A stretch of DNA of 64,000 nt from Streptacidiphilus jiangxiensis (GCF_900109465.1 NZ_FOAZ01000009.1:1-64000), one strand, 5' to 3'. Shown: positions 43,301 to 51,784, counted from the first letter of the stretch. Notes: generated by a model not told the origin, from the sequence alone. Numbers and translations are program-made.

Positions 43301-44182
43301 ATGCGGCGCACTGATCTGACCTTTTCCCTCGCCGACGCGCTTGCCGGTCGGCGTGCGCTCTGCCTCGAACCGACGGGACCGCACCGGCCGCAGCTGCGCG
43401 TGGAGATGGGTGAAGGCGGTCGGCTGCTGGTACGCCAGGGCGGCCGACCGCTGTTGCTCGGCCGGCTCGCGCCGGGCAATCAGGGTGTCCACCTCGGCCG
43501 CCTGCCCGGCTATCGACCAGTCCTCCCGCCACTACGCGCCACGACGGTGCGCCGGCAGCCGGACTGGACGCACTGGTGCGCCGACCGTCTCGCGGAGAGC
43601 GCCGACGGTCCGCTGCATGTCGATCGCTGGCTGCTGCGTGAGGGGTCGCCACCGGAATACGCCTGGCACGGCCGCGGTGGCGACCTGGTCACCGACTGGC
43701 CGTACTCCTACCTGGACTGGGGCGACGGCTGGAACGGCATCGTCCCGCTCCGTCCGCTCAGCGCGCCCGACGACGGTCGGGTCGCCGCGTACCGGCGCCA
43801 GATCCGCGAGGGCGCCGTCGCGCCGATCCTGCTCTGGTGGATCACCGGCCTTGACGGCTGGCTGCTGCTCGACGGCCACGATCGCCTGGTCGCGGCGCGG
43901 GAGGAAGGCGTGCGCCGTCCAGCCGCGCTGATCCTCTCGCGCGGTCTCGATGCGGCCCGGCAGAGCGAACTCCTCGCGTGCGTCGACGAGTTCCACACGG
44001 CCCGCCGCGCCGAGCTCGCCGCCCACGGCGACGTCGCGCAACGGGCGGCGGAGCGCGCGCACGCCGACACCGTCATTGGCGTGATGACGGAGAGCGCCCC
44101 CACGACCGCCTGGCCACTCGCCGGCGGCCCCACCGCCTTCGACGCCCTCGCGGCGCGGTGCGCACCGGAGTTGGTCGGCTGA
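43301..44182 (+). CDS. hypothetical protein with ParB-like short motif
   Basis: A 293-residue protein, cytosolic by composition. A short stretch GWLLLDGHDRLVAAREEGV (about residues 185-203) resembles the ParB/sulfiredoxin-like signature LLDGHHRLAAA, but the rest does not show a clear ParB domain. The N-terminal half has WxDW/WGDGWNG tryptophan-rich parts. ATG 43301 has GAGGAGG about 12 bp upstream. Function unknown. Confidence 0.65.
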   Translation: MRRTDLTFSLADALAGRRALCLEPTGPHRPQLRVEMGEGGRLLVRQGGRPLLLGRLAPGNQGVHLGRLPGYRPVLPPLRATTVRRQPDWTHWCADRLAESADGPLHVDRWLLREGSPPEYAWHGRGGDLVTDWPYSYLDWGDGWNGIVPLRPLSAPDDGRVAAYRRQIREGAVAPILLWWITGLDGWLLLDGHDRLVAAREEGVRRPAALILSRGLDAARQSELLACVDEFHTARRAELAAHGDVAQRAAERAHADTVIGVMTESAPTTAWPLAGGPTAFDALAARCAPELVG

Positions 44183-44349
44183 CCTGCCATGCGCCGGAAT
44201 CGGCGGAATCGGTGGAAACGGCGGAGCGTCAGCGGCCCGCTCGGGCCTCGACCCGATGGTGTGGTCCCGCGTGTCTTGTCCGTGCACGGAGGATTGCTTT
44301 GCGTAGTGTCATGAGCGCGGAAAGTAATCAACCCTGCAAGGGAGTCCCC

Positions 44350-44517
44350 ATGAAGCTCCGCGCCAAGCGTCTGCTCGCGGTCCTGCTCGCCGCGCTCGCC
44401 GCGCTGGCGGTCACCGCCGCACCTGCCGCCGCGACGGGCGTCCCCACCGCCCGCACCGCACGGCACTTCGTCCTGCCCGAGACAGATCTGTACGACCGGG
44501 GCAGCTATGCCGGCTGA
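44350..44517 (+). CDS. small secreted peptide precursor, unknown
   Basis: A 55-residue preprotein. A Sec signal (MKLRAKRLLAVLLAALAALAVTAAPAAA) leaves a mature peptide of about 27 residues ending LPETDLYDRGSYAG. AAGGGAG lies just before ATG 44350; an upstream in-frame ATG at 44311 gives a less good signal peptide. No Cys. It may be a signalling or structural peptide; unknown. Confidence 0.55.
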   Translation: MKLRAKRLLAVLLAALAALAVTAAPAAATGVPTARTARHFVLPETDLYDRGSYAG

Positions 44518-44749
44518 GAGTCGGCGGACCCGCTGACCGGGTGGCGTCGTGCGGTGCGGCCGCGAGGGGGCTGTGCCGCCCGACGTCCCGAGTTCACCCA
44601 CTCGCCGTTCGACGCTCATCCGAACTGGGAGGGCATGCCTCCGGATCTCGCCTAGGGTACGGCGCGAGACGTACGGCACGGCCCGACGGGCAACGCCTGC
44701 GTCCGTCGTCGTGCCTCCCCTCCCAGGACGTCCGAGCACGTCCAAGGTC

Positions 44750-44777
44750 GACGCCCCGGCTGTCCCGCCGGGGCGTC
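44750..44777 (+). terminator. strong hairpin just upstream of the glycosyltransferase start
   Basis: Perfect 11-bp stem GACGCCCCGGC / GCCGGGGCGTC with a 6-nt loop. It is 20 bp before ATG 44797 and 232 bp after the small peptide gene. Either a terminator of the peptide transcript or a leader hairpin controlling the glycosyltransferase. Confidence 0.7.
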
Positions 44778-44796
44778 ATCGTCGAGCGGAAGACCC

Positions 44797-46077
44797 ATGC
44801 AGGCTGTGCAGACCCCCGTGCCCCCGGCCGTCCCCTCCCTCCCCGTGCAGGCCCTCCGGCCGCGCCGCGCCCGTCGTGGCGGTGACGGCTGCGAGCTCCA
44901 CCCCGCCTCCGCGGACCGGCCGCTCCGCGCGCTCGTGGTCACCGGCAGCGTCGGCGCCGGACACAACGGAGCCGCGAACGAACTGACCCGCCGGCTCACC
45001 GCGCTCGGGCTCGAGGTCGACTGCCGCGACTTCCTCGACGCGCTTCCGCGCCGTTACCGCCGCCTGCTGCAGGACGGCTACGAGTTCAGCGCGGGCAAGC
45101 TGCCGCGCTTCTTCGAGTGGCTCTTCCAGAACGAGGAGCACGACTCGGTCGTGCGCTCACTCACCCTCCACCTGTGCCGCCTCGCCGCGCGCCAGCTCGG
45201 GAGCTGGACCGACGAGGGCTGGGACGTGGTCGTGACCACCTTCCCGTTCGCCGCGCAGAGCCTCGGCATGCTCACCGAGGACGGCGCCCTCGACACTCCG
45301 ACCGTCTGCTACCTCACCGACCCGGCCCCGCACCGACTCTGGGTGCACCCGCAGGTCTCGGTCCACCTCACCGTCACCGAGGCCACCGCCGTCGAGGGCA
45401 CGGCCCGCTACGGCGTTCCGATGGCGGCGGCCGGACCGCTCACGCCGGACACCTTCGCCGTCCCCCTCTCCGCCGCTGAACGCGCGGCGCTTCGCGCCGA
45501 GTTGGGCGTGGCGGAGGGCCGACTGCTGGCACTGCTCAGCACCGGCTCCATGGGCCTGGGCGACGTCACGTCCAGCGTCGAGGCGCTGCGCACCGTCGAC
45601 GGCGCCACCCCCGTCGTCCTGTGCGGCCGGAACGAGCGGCTGCGCCGCCGCCTCGCCGCGCTTCCCGGCGTCGTCGCGCTCGGCTGGCGCACCGACGTGC
45701 CCGCCCTGATGCGCGCCGCGGACGTGCTGGTCCACAACGCCGGCGGCCTCTCCCTCACCGAGGCCCTGGTGGCGGGCCTGCCGGCGGTCAGCTACGAGGT
45801 CATCTCCGGCCACGGCCGGGCCAATGCCGCGACCCTCGCCGCCTGCGGCCTCGCCCCCTGGCCCCGTGAGGCCGGCGCGCTCGCCGAGGCGCTGGCCGCG
45901 CAGGCCGCGCGCGGCCGGGTCCACCTGGAGCCCCTCCCGGAACACCGCCAGGCCGCCCATGTCGTCGCGGACCTCGCCCGCGCCCACCGGCGCGCCCGTC
46001 AGGCGCCGAGCGCGTCCGGCGGTGGTCCCGCCCGGGGTCTCTCCTCCCGCCTCGCCGCACTGGCCCGCCGCTCCTGA
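44797..46077 (+). CDS. MGDG-synthase-like glycosyltransferase (GT28)
   Basis: A 426-residue GT-B protein. N-terminal VVTGSVGAGHNGAANEL is the MGDG-synthase signature, followed by RDFLDALPRRYRRLLQDGYE and FQNEE. The C-terminal donor domain has LLSTGSMGLG, VLCGRNERLRRRL and LVHNAGGLSLTEALVAGLPAVSYE, with the family's GG-x-S-x-x-E pattern. Members add galactose or glucose to diacylglycerol, or process peptidoglycan lipid precursors (MurG relatives). Likely makes a glycolipid at the inner membrane face. Confidence 0.88.
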   Translation: MQAVQTPVPPAVPSLPVQALRPRRARRGGDGCELHPASADRPLRALVVTGSVGAGHNGAANELTRRLTALGLEVDCRDFLDALPRRYRRLLQDGYEFSAGKLPRFFEWLFQNEEHDSVVRSLTLHLCRLAARQLGSWTDEGWDVVVTTFPFAAQSLGMLTEDGALDTPTVCYLTDPAPHRLWVHPQVSVHLTVTEATAVEGTARYGVPMAAAGPLTPDTFAVPLSAAERAALRAELGVAEGRLLALLSTGSMGLGDVTSSVEALRTVDGATPVVLCGRNERLRRRLAALPGVVALGWRTDVPALMRAADVLVHNAGGLSLTEALVAGLPAVSYEVISGHGRANAATLAACGLAPWPREAGALAEALAAQAARGRVHLEPLPEHRQAAHVVADLARAHRRARQAPSASGGGPARGLSSRLAALARRS

Positions 46078-46121
46078 CGGGGTTCGCGCCCGGCCGTCGC
46101 CGACGGGCGCATGCTGGGAGC

Positions 46122-46673
46122 ATGACCGACGACGTTCCCGCCCTGCTCCGGGTCGCCCACACCGCCGAACTCGAGCCGGACGAGCTCCTCGCGGCCCGGG
46201 CCCTGCTGTACCGCGCCTTCGACGACATGACGGAGGACGACTGGGAACACTGCCTCGGCGGCGTCCACGTGCTGCTGGAGCAGACCGACGGACTCGTCGT
46301 CGCCCACGCCGCCGTGGTCCAACGGCGGCTGCTGCACCGCGGACGCGCCTGGCGTGTCGGCTATGTCGAGGGCGTCGCGGTCGAGCCCCGACTGCACCGA
46401 CGTGGCCACGGCACCGCCGTGATGCGGGAGGCGGAGCGGGTCGTCGCACGCGCCCACGAGTTCGGCGCGCTCGCCTCCACCGACGAGGGCCTGGCCTTCT
46501 ACCGGGCCCTCGGCTGGCAGCGGTGGCGCGGGCCGACCTCCGCGCTGACGCCCACCCGCGGGGTCGTCCGCACCCCCGACGCGGACGACTGCGTCTTTGT
46601 CCTGCCCGGCGCCGCCCACCTCGACCTGACCGACGAGCTGACCTGCGACTGGCGTGACGGCGACCTCTGGTGA
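46122..46673 (+). CDS. AAC(2')-type aminoglycoside acetyltransferase homologue
   Basis: A 183-residue GNAT protein strikingly like mycobacterial AAC(2')-Ic: DWEHCLGGVHVLLEQ, VVAHAAVVQRRLLHRG, RVGYVEGVAVEPRLHRRGHG (acetyl-CoA loop), GWQRWRGPTSALTPT, VRTPDADDCVFVLP and the end CDWRDGDLW. AAC(2') acetylates the 2'-amino group of aminoglycosides; chromosomal copies in actinobacteria may also have a wall-related role. It lies 44 bp after a glycolipid-type glycosyltransferase gene, so could share its transcript. Actual resistance cannot be judged from sequence. Confidence 0.9.
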   Translation: MTDDVPALLRVAHTAELEPDELLAARALLYRAFDDMTEDDWEHCLGGVHVLLEQTDGLVVAHAAVVQRRLLHRGRAWRVGYVEGVAVEPRLHRRGHGTAVMREAERVVARAHEFGALASTDEGLAFYRALGWQRWRGPTSALTPTRGVVRTPDADDCVFVLPGAAHLDLTDELTCDWRDGDLW

Positions 46674-46703
46674 CCCGAGCTGGGGGACAGCGGACGAAAC
46701 GGG

Positions 46704-47259
46704 TCAGTAGAGGAAGGGGACCAGGCGCTTGGTCCTGGTGCGGTAGTCCGCGTAGGCGGGCCCGAAGGCGGACAGCAGCAGTTGCTCCTCGGCGGTGATC
46801 CGCCAGACGTACGCGGTGCCGAGCAGCGCGGCCACGACCACCGTCGCCGGCCAGCTGCCCAGGCCCAGCGAGTAGCCGATCCAGACCAGCAGGCTGCCGC
46901 AGTAGCCGGGGTGACGGATCAGCCGGTACGGGCCCTCCTGCACCACCCGCTGGTCGTCGACGGTCCGCAGGGTCCGCGTGTAGTACGCGTCCAGCGTCCG
47001 CATGCCCCAGCGCCAGCACCGCGACGCCGCACCAGCGGACCCAGGTCGGCACCATGCCGAGCGAGGCCGCCCCGCAGACGACGTTGACCACGACCGCCGC
47101 CATGTAGGAGGCGATCAGCAGTCGTGTCGACCCCTGGTCCCGCTCGTCGGCCTCCCAGGTGCCCGCGTCCGCGTCCCGGCGACGACGCAGCAGCAGCTCG
47201 TAGGCGACCCAACACAGGATGCCCACGACGGAGAAGAGACTCGGCAGACTCACGGACAC
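46704..47259 (-). pseudogene. broken isoprenylcysteine carboxyl methyltransferase (ICMT) family gene
   Basis: From GTG 47259 one frame encodes the N-terminal membrane half (SLPSLFSVVGILCWVAYELL...VRWCGVAVLALG). The remainder, MRTLDAYYTRTLRTVDDQRVVQEGPYRLIRHPGYCG...VPFLY, is in another frame from about 47003 to stop 46704. At the junction about seven residues usual in the family seem missing, so a small out-of-frame deletion is more likely than a single-base error. The C-terminal RHPGY and EEQLL motifs are intact. Function lost unless the frame is corrected. Confidence 0.75.
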
Positions 47260-47316
47260 GCTCCCCACGCTCGACGGTGCCTGCCTCAACGGTCCCCGAC
47301 CGCAGGTCCGGACGCA

Positions 47317-47358
47317 CCCCACCGCGGGTGGACACACCAGCCTCCACCCGCGGGTGGA
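47317..47358. repeat. paired palindromic repeats CCACC(C)GCGGGTGG
   Basis: CCCACCGCGGGTGGAC (about 47319-47334) and the perfect 16-bp palindrome TCCACCCGCGGGTGGA (47343-47358) are two near-copies 25 bp apart, between the broken ICMT gene and the end of the 238-residue membrane protein gene. They may act as a terminator or an operator pair. Confidence 0.55.
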
Positions 47359-47387
47359 CGAACGCTCCCGCCCCGCCCCGCCGCGCC

Positions 47388-48104
47388 TCAGCTGCTCGCG
47401 ACGATCCCGGCGACGACGGCTCCCACCGCCGTCGCGCCGAGCGGCGTGTACAGGCCCACCACCACGTCGCGGACCGCGCGGGCAGCCCGAGCAGCTCCGG
47501 TCAGCGGCGGTTCGAGACCCAACCCGATCGCCGCGTAGCGCGACACCCGCGCGCCGGGGGTGGTCCTGACCGAGGCGGACACACGCTTCGCGAGGGCCTT
47601 GTCCGCGAACCAGAACGCCACACCCGAACGGTCCTTGATCCAGAGCTGGTCGATCCACCCGGCCTTCGTGGGCACGCGGGTGCGCCGCACCCGCGCCAAC
47701 CGGTCCAGGTCCACGGTCCGCGGGCCCGTCCAGGTGCGCCCGGTGACGAGCCGCGCACCGTCGCCGTGGTCGACGGTCCGCCAGGCGATCGACAGCCCCT
47801 GCCCCACCATGGTCGCGGCGAACGCCGCCAGCCCGCCCGCGACCGGCGCGCCGGTGCGTATCGCGTGGAACCGCTCGAGCAGCCCCGGGCCGAGGACACC
47901 TGCCAGTGCCAACGCACCCACCACTCCGTACGCCAGCCACATCCGTCGCACGGCGCCGGCCGCCGGCACCCCGTCGGTCCCGACCCGCGCGCGCAGCTCG
48001 GCATCCCGCTCCTGCCGCCGCTTCTCACGCTGGGTCAGGGGCGCCGGCTGGGTCCGCTTCCGCCCGGGCTGGGGGCGTCTCCTGCGCTGGGTCCGGCTCG
48101 TCAC
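47388..48104 (-). CDS. hypothetical membrane protein
   Basis: A 238-residue protein. A very basic N-terminus (TSRTQRRRRPQPGRKRTQ...REKRRQERDAEL) is followed by hydrophobic segments (about 65-85, 93-112 and 215-238). A middle soluble part contains TVDLDRLARVRRTRVPTK and WIKDRSGVAFWFADKAL, resembling PH-like/DUF domains of bacterial membrane proteins. GTG 48104 is chosen as the start. Function unknown. Confidence 0.7.
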   Translation of the reverse strand: MTSRTQRRRRPQPGRKRTQPAPLTQREKRRQERDAELRARVGTDGVPAAGAVRRMWLAYGVVGALALAGVLGPGLLERFHAIRTGAPVAGGLAAFAATMVGQGLSIAWRTVDHGDGARLVTGRTWTGPRTVDLDRLARVRRTRVPTKAGWIDQLWIKDRSGVAFWFADKALAKRVSASVRTTPGARVSRYAAIGLGLEPPLTGAARAARAVRDVVVGLYTPLGATAVGAVVAGIVASS

Positions 48105-48250
48105 CGCGCCATGGTGGCACGCAGGGGCCCTCCTGCCCACTGCGCTTCCCCGGCTTCTTCGGCGACGTGCACGATCGGCCCGGATCGGCCCGGGCGGCCC
48201 GGGCGGCGCGGACGGCGCGGACGGCGCGTTCCGGTGCGGCCCGGCGCGAG

Positions 48251-48499
48251 TCAGTTCAGCGTGTCGCGACGCGGCGTGCCCTGCACGCTCTCCCATGCGG
48301 CCGGCCCGTAGACCAACTCGATCGCGGAGCCGACGTCGGACCCCGGGTTGCCCTTCCACACCACGAGCGCACCGCTCGGCAGCACCTCGAAGACGAACTC
48401 GACGTCCAGTCCGTCGTTGTAGTTCAGCTGCCTGGTGATCTCCTCGGTGCGCAGGTGGGGCGGGATCGCAGCCGGCATGACGGTGACGTGGACGCTCAT
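48251..48499 (-). CDS. hypothetical small protein
   Basis: An 82-residue protein, MSVHVTVMPAAIPPHLRTEE onward, with an apparently folded beta-rich middle (VEFVFEVLPSGALVVWKG). No signal or TM segment. No family recognised. The next gene diverges from it, sharing a 102-bp promoter region. Confidence 0.6.
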   Translation of the reverse strand: MSVHVTVMPAAIPPHLRTEEITRQLNYNDGLDVEFVFEVLPSGALVVWKGNPGSDVGSAIELVYGPAAWESVQGTPRRDTLN

Positions 48500-48601
48500 G
48501 CCCCGACCGTAGGCCGCCCTCTGCCGCCCCGCCCCCCGAGCGGCCCGCCCGGGTGACGGCGTTGGGGTGTGTAGGTTGATCGTCGACGGCGAAGGCTCGG
48601 C

Positions 48602-49006
48602 ATGTCGGGGGACTGGGTGGCCACGTTCACGTTCTTTCGCTTCCAGGCGACCGTGCCGAATGCCCGCGGCCGCCATCCGGGCGTCTTCGCGTTGGCCAAC
48701 GGGCTGGGCCGGGAGGGGCGGTTCGACGGGGACCAGCACCGCGCCTGGCGCGAGGGCAACGACTGGTACGACGCCAACCTGACGAACCCCTCGACGGTGG
48801 ACCCGTCCGTCTACGACCGCTCGGTGCATCCGGACGCGACCGCCTGGTTCAAGTCGACCGCGGGGGAGGCGCTCGACCGTGTCGCGGGCTACCTGGACCT
48901 CCTGTCGGCGCACGGGGTCGGCTGCGAGCGCCTGGAGTCCACGGACCCGGGGACGGTCGTCTACGAGGACGCCCATCAGGTCGTGGTGGTGCCGCACCGG
49001 GCGTAG
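48602..49006 (+). CDS. hypothetical protein
   Basis: A 134-residue soluble protein containing TFTFFRFQATVPNARG, EGNDWYDANLTNPSTV, DRSVHPDATAWFKSTAGEAL and DAHQVVVVPHR. Tryptophan/aspartate-rich; family not recognised. It diverges from the 82-residue protein gene. Confidence 0.65.
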   Translation: MSGDWVATFTFFRFQATVPNARGRHPGVFALANGLGREGRFDGDQHRAWREGNDWYDANLTNPSTVDPSVYDRSVHPDATAWFKSTAGEALDRVAGYLDLLSAHGVGCERLESTDPGTVVYEDAHQVVVVPHRA

Positions 49007-49210
49007 CCGCGGTCGGGGGCCGCGGGCGGGCGGAGGCTTTGGGAGGGCTCCGCGCGGGGGGACCGCGGAGCCCTCATGGACAGTGTGCGCCGGCGGGCGT
49101 CGGACCGCGGTGAGCGCAGCCTGTCAACGGCGCGGGTTCCGGCGCTGCCGGTACGGGCTTTTCGCACGTCGGGGCTCGTCCGAGGGGCGGTGCGCGAGTA
49201 GGGTGCGGCC

Positions 49211-50098
49211 ATGGACCTCTCCTGGGACCGGCTGCGGCCCGTGATGCGCGTTCCGTACGTCCCGACGCTGGGACCGGTGCACGCGGACGCGCTCACGCCG
49301 GAGCTGATCGCCGACGTGTTCGCCGTTGCGGGCACCGGGCGCTTCCTCCCGCACGACCTGAACCAGCGCTGGTCGGGGTCGAAGGACGAGAGCGTCGTGC
49401 GTGAGGCCGTCGAGCAGGGGCCGGGACGGACGGTGATCCCGACGCTCAGCACTCTGGGGCGCGGCGCGGTGAAGGTCCACTACTACGGTGCTGCCGGCGA
49501 CGACGTCCCCGTGGACGAGCTGCTGCAGCTCGCCCGTAGGCTCGCCTCGCGGGCGGACGTCGACCGCGCGTACGTCGTCTGGTGCGACCCCGACCAGGCG
49601 CGCCCGCAGGCCGACGCCACCGTCGCCCGGCTCCACCTGAAGACCTTCCGGCCCGGCGAGGACGACCCCGCCGTCGAGGGCGTCGACGACCTGCGACAGC
49701 TCCCCGAGCAGGTGCGGGCCCGGTTCCCCGTCTTCGCGGAGCAGACGGCGGCGGACGGCATGGCGTTCCTGTGGCGCCGTTTCCAGTCCGACGCGCTCGG
49801 GGGTCCGATCCTCACGGTCGCCTCCGGCGAGCGCGTGGTCGGTGCGATCGGCCCGCTGGAGACGATGAAGGACCCGGCCGGCGCGGTCCGCCTCCTCCCG
49901 CCCCACCTCGGCGTCCTCCCGGACCAGCGCGGCCTCGGCCACGACCGTGCCCTGTGGCGGGCGGCGATGCACTGGGGGCAGACCACCGGCGCGGACTACC
50001 AACTCCTCCTCACCGACCTCGGCAGTCCGTCGGACACCCTCTACCAGGCCGAAGGCCTGCAGACCCTCGGCTACGTCCACACCCTCACGGCGGCCTGA
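49211..50098 (+). CDS. GNAT-like acetyltransferase domain protein
   Basis: A 295-residue protein. The C-terminal third has an acetyl-CoA-binding pattern (LGVLPDQRGLGHDRALWRAAMHW) and a GNAT-like end (GLQTLGYVHTLTA). The N-terminal two thirds are distinct and unassigned. Leaderless promoter: TAGGGT (49199-49204) is 6 nt before ATG 49211. The acetyl acceptor is unknown. Confidence 0.72.
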   Translation: MDLSWDRLRPVMRVPYVPTLGPVHADALTPELIADVFAVAGTGRFLPHDLNQRWSGSKDESVVREAVEQGPGRTVIPTLSTLGRGAVKVHYYGAAGDDVPVDELLQLARRLASRADVDRAYVVWCDPDQARPQADATVARLHLKTFRPGEDDPAVEGVDDLRQLPEQVRARFPVFAEQTAADGMAFLWRRFQSDALGGPILTVASGERVVGAIGPLETMKDPAGAVRLLPPHLGVLPDQRGLGHDRALWRAAMHWGQTTGADYQLLLTDLGSPSDTLYQAEGLQTLGYVHTLTAA

Positions 50099-50141
50099 CC
50101 CACCTCCCCGCGCGCGTCCTCCCCGGCGCCGGGGGCCCGCC

Positions 50142-50426
50142 GTGCGTGCGTCCGATGACGCGGTGCACGACCGGCACCTCGCGTCCACCCGGACCATCGG
50201 CACACTCCACCTGGACAGCCTCAGCGACGGCCAGTTCCTCACCTTGTGGGGTGTGCTCGGCTTCGTGATCGTCCTCTGCTTCGGGGTGGCGTTCCAGGCC
50301 TGGCAGGGCGACAACCGTCCCGGGCAGTTGCCGATCACCTTCACGGGTGCTGCGGTCATCTCCGGCCGGGGCCTTCTGGCGGCGATGGTGATCACGGTGG
50401 TGTCGTCGGTGCACCGCGCGTCGTGA
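50142..50426 (+). CDS. putative small membrane protein
   Basis: A 94-residue reading frame from GTG 50142 with two hydrophobic stretches (FLTLWGVLGFVIVLCFGVAF and AAVISGRGLLAAMVITVV). The middle QAWQGDNRPGQLPITFTG looks like a loop. No Shine-Dalgarno or -10 box in the expected place, so it is tentative. Confidence 0.4.
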   Translation: MRASDDAVHDRHLASTRTIGTLHLDSLSDGQFLTLWGVLGFVIVLCFGVAFQAWQGDNRPGQLPITFTGAAVISGRGLLAAMVITVVSSVHRAS

Positions 50427-50460
50427 TCGACGGGCACGGGACTGGCTTGCCCGGGGTCGC

Positions 50461-50480
50461 ACCGACTCACGTGAGTCGGT
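50461..50480. promoter_or_regulatory. perfect 20-bp palindrome
   Basis: ACCGACTCACGTGAGTCGGT reads the same on both strands with no loop, 34 bp after the small membrane ORF and 31 bp before the end of the convergent gene. It could be a dimer-binding operator or, as RNA, a stem. Confidence 0.6.
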
Positions 50481-50511
50481 GACCGAGTCGGGCCGCGACG
50501 ATTCGCTCAGC

Positions 50512-50745
50512 TCAGCTGACCTGCCGTCGGCTCCTGGCCTCTGCCCGGTCCTGCCACGCCACAGCGATCCGCGAAGTGCCGTTCAGCCACCACGTGCAAC
50601 CCGCGACCAGTAGCCAGAGGGCAGCGACGACCACGAGCCCGATCCCGGACACATGGCCGAACCAGAGATCGAGGAGGAGGAGCGCAGCGAGCATGACGGT
50701 GCCCTTCAACAGGGCGCCCAAGGTCTTCTTCAGGCGGAGAGACAT
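50512..50745 (-). CDS. small two-TM membrane protein
   Basis: A 77-residue protein (MSLRLKKTLGALLKGTVMLA...) with two hydrophobic segments (about 14-30 and 35-53) and an Arg-rich cytosolic tail (AWQDRAEARSRRQVS). Its promoter is well defined: TACAGT ends 7 nt before ATG 50745, so leaderless. A conserved element at 50776-50814 sits over and upstream of the -35 position. Confidence 0.6.
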   Translation of the reverse strand: MSLRLKKTLGALLKGTVMLAALLLLDLWFGHVSGIGLVVVAALWLLVAGCTWWLNGTSRIAVAWQDRAEARSRRQVS

Positions 50746-50775
50746 ACCGCGAACTGTAGGGCCCGGGATCTGCTC

Positions 50776-50814
50776 TGGCGAGGCGTTAAAAACTGGGCCT
50801 GATCTGCCGGAACA
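50776..50814 (-). promoter_or_regulatory. shared upstream element, copy A
   Basis: On the minus strand the element begins TGTTCCGGCAGATCAGGCCC and ends AACGCCTCGCCA, 30 bp before the start codon and 17 bp before the TACAGT -10 box. A second copy occurs at 52918-52955 at the same distance from another leaderless gene. Confidence 0.7.
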
Positions 50815-51292
50815 ATCCCGAGCGATCATGAATCGTTGTCGGTCCTTCACCGGTTCTTGCGCGACTACGAGGCCGCCGCGGCCCTCACTCGCCGCCAGAG
50901 CAGCGACCGCGCCGAGATGTTCCGCCGGGTCGTCCCGGACGCCGTCGCCGACAGCGGTGTGTCACCGTTGGACGTTTGTGGCTTCCAATCTTCGATTTGA
51001 CTTTCTGGCCTGCGGAAGCGCCCCGCTGTCAGACCCGAGCCCTACCGTCGAAGACGCGCACCCTTCCCGCGAGCACTGCGGGCACGAACACCACAGCGCG
51101 AAGGCCGGGCCGGCTTGCGACACACGGCAGGCAGGCCCGGCCGAACTGCAGCTCAGTGTTCCTCAGGCCGCCAATGCACGCGGTCCACGGCCGACGGGGC
51201 TGGATGGCGTTACCCGAGGATGAACGTCCAGGTGGGCATGCTTGCTCCTTTGCTCAAGGTGGCCGGTCTGGGACAGTTCTGAAGGGGTGTGG
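50815..51292. other. gene-poor stretch with a possible coding relic
   Basis: Plus-strand reading from about 50848 to 51000 gives HRFLRDYEAAAALTRRQSS then SDRAEMFRRVVPDAVADSG, which looks protein-like but has no start, promoter or domain; it may be a gene remnant. The rest (51000-51292) has less biased codon composition and no recognisable gene. Confidence 0.4.
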
Positions 51293-51517
51293 TCAGCCGC
51301 CCACGTAGGTCGGGTCCGGGATGCCGTACGCCACCGTGACCATCCCCGGCGCGTGGCCCCCCGTGTAGTTGGGGTCGGTCTGGTGAACCGGCGCGAGACC
51401 CCCGACATAGTCCGGATCGGGCTGGACGACGTGCACGAACCCGATCACACCAGCCACGCTCAGTCCAGCCAGCGCAGCCACGGCCGCCGAGCGTCTCATC
51501 TTCGTGAAGAACTTCAT
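51293..51517 (-). CDS. small exported peptide with three DPxYxGG repeats
   Basis: A 74-residue preprotein. The N-terminus MKFFTKMRRSAAVAALAGLSVAGVIGF is a Sec-type signal or anchor. The remainder carries three copies of a heptad: DPDYVGG, DPNYTGG and, at the very C-terminus, DPTYVGG, separated by linkers of 9 and 17 residues. AGGGGGACC just before ATG 51517 is a good Shine-Dalgarno. No family recognised. The repeats could be a ligand-binding motif or the core of a modified peptide. Confidence 0.68.
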   Translation of the reverse strand: MKFFTKMRRSAAVAALAGLSVAGVIGFVHVVQPDPDYVGGLAPVHQTDPNYTGGHAPGMVTVAYGIPDPTYVGG

Positions 51518-51784
51518 GGTCCCCCTGTCGTGCAACGAGGACACCAGTCTGCGTCGGGGCGTGCGGCGGACGGAACGGTTCCGCTGGAAGCGATAGGGGA
51601 GCCTCCAGTGCTTCACGTTCGGCCTCGTCGAACAGCTCGGAGCGGTCGTCCTCAGACGCTGGGTCGTCACCGGTGGACCGTCGAGGCGCACCGTGTTTTG
51701 GCTGTCCGGCTATCGACGGCTCAGCACCCGTCCGGCCTGGTAATTCGATGGTGCAGAGCGAACCCGCCGTCGAGTCTGGTCACT

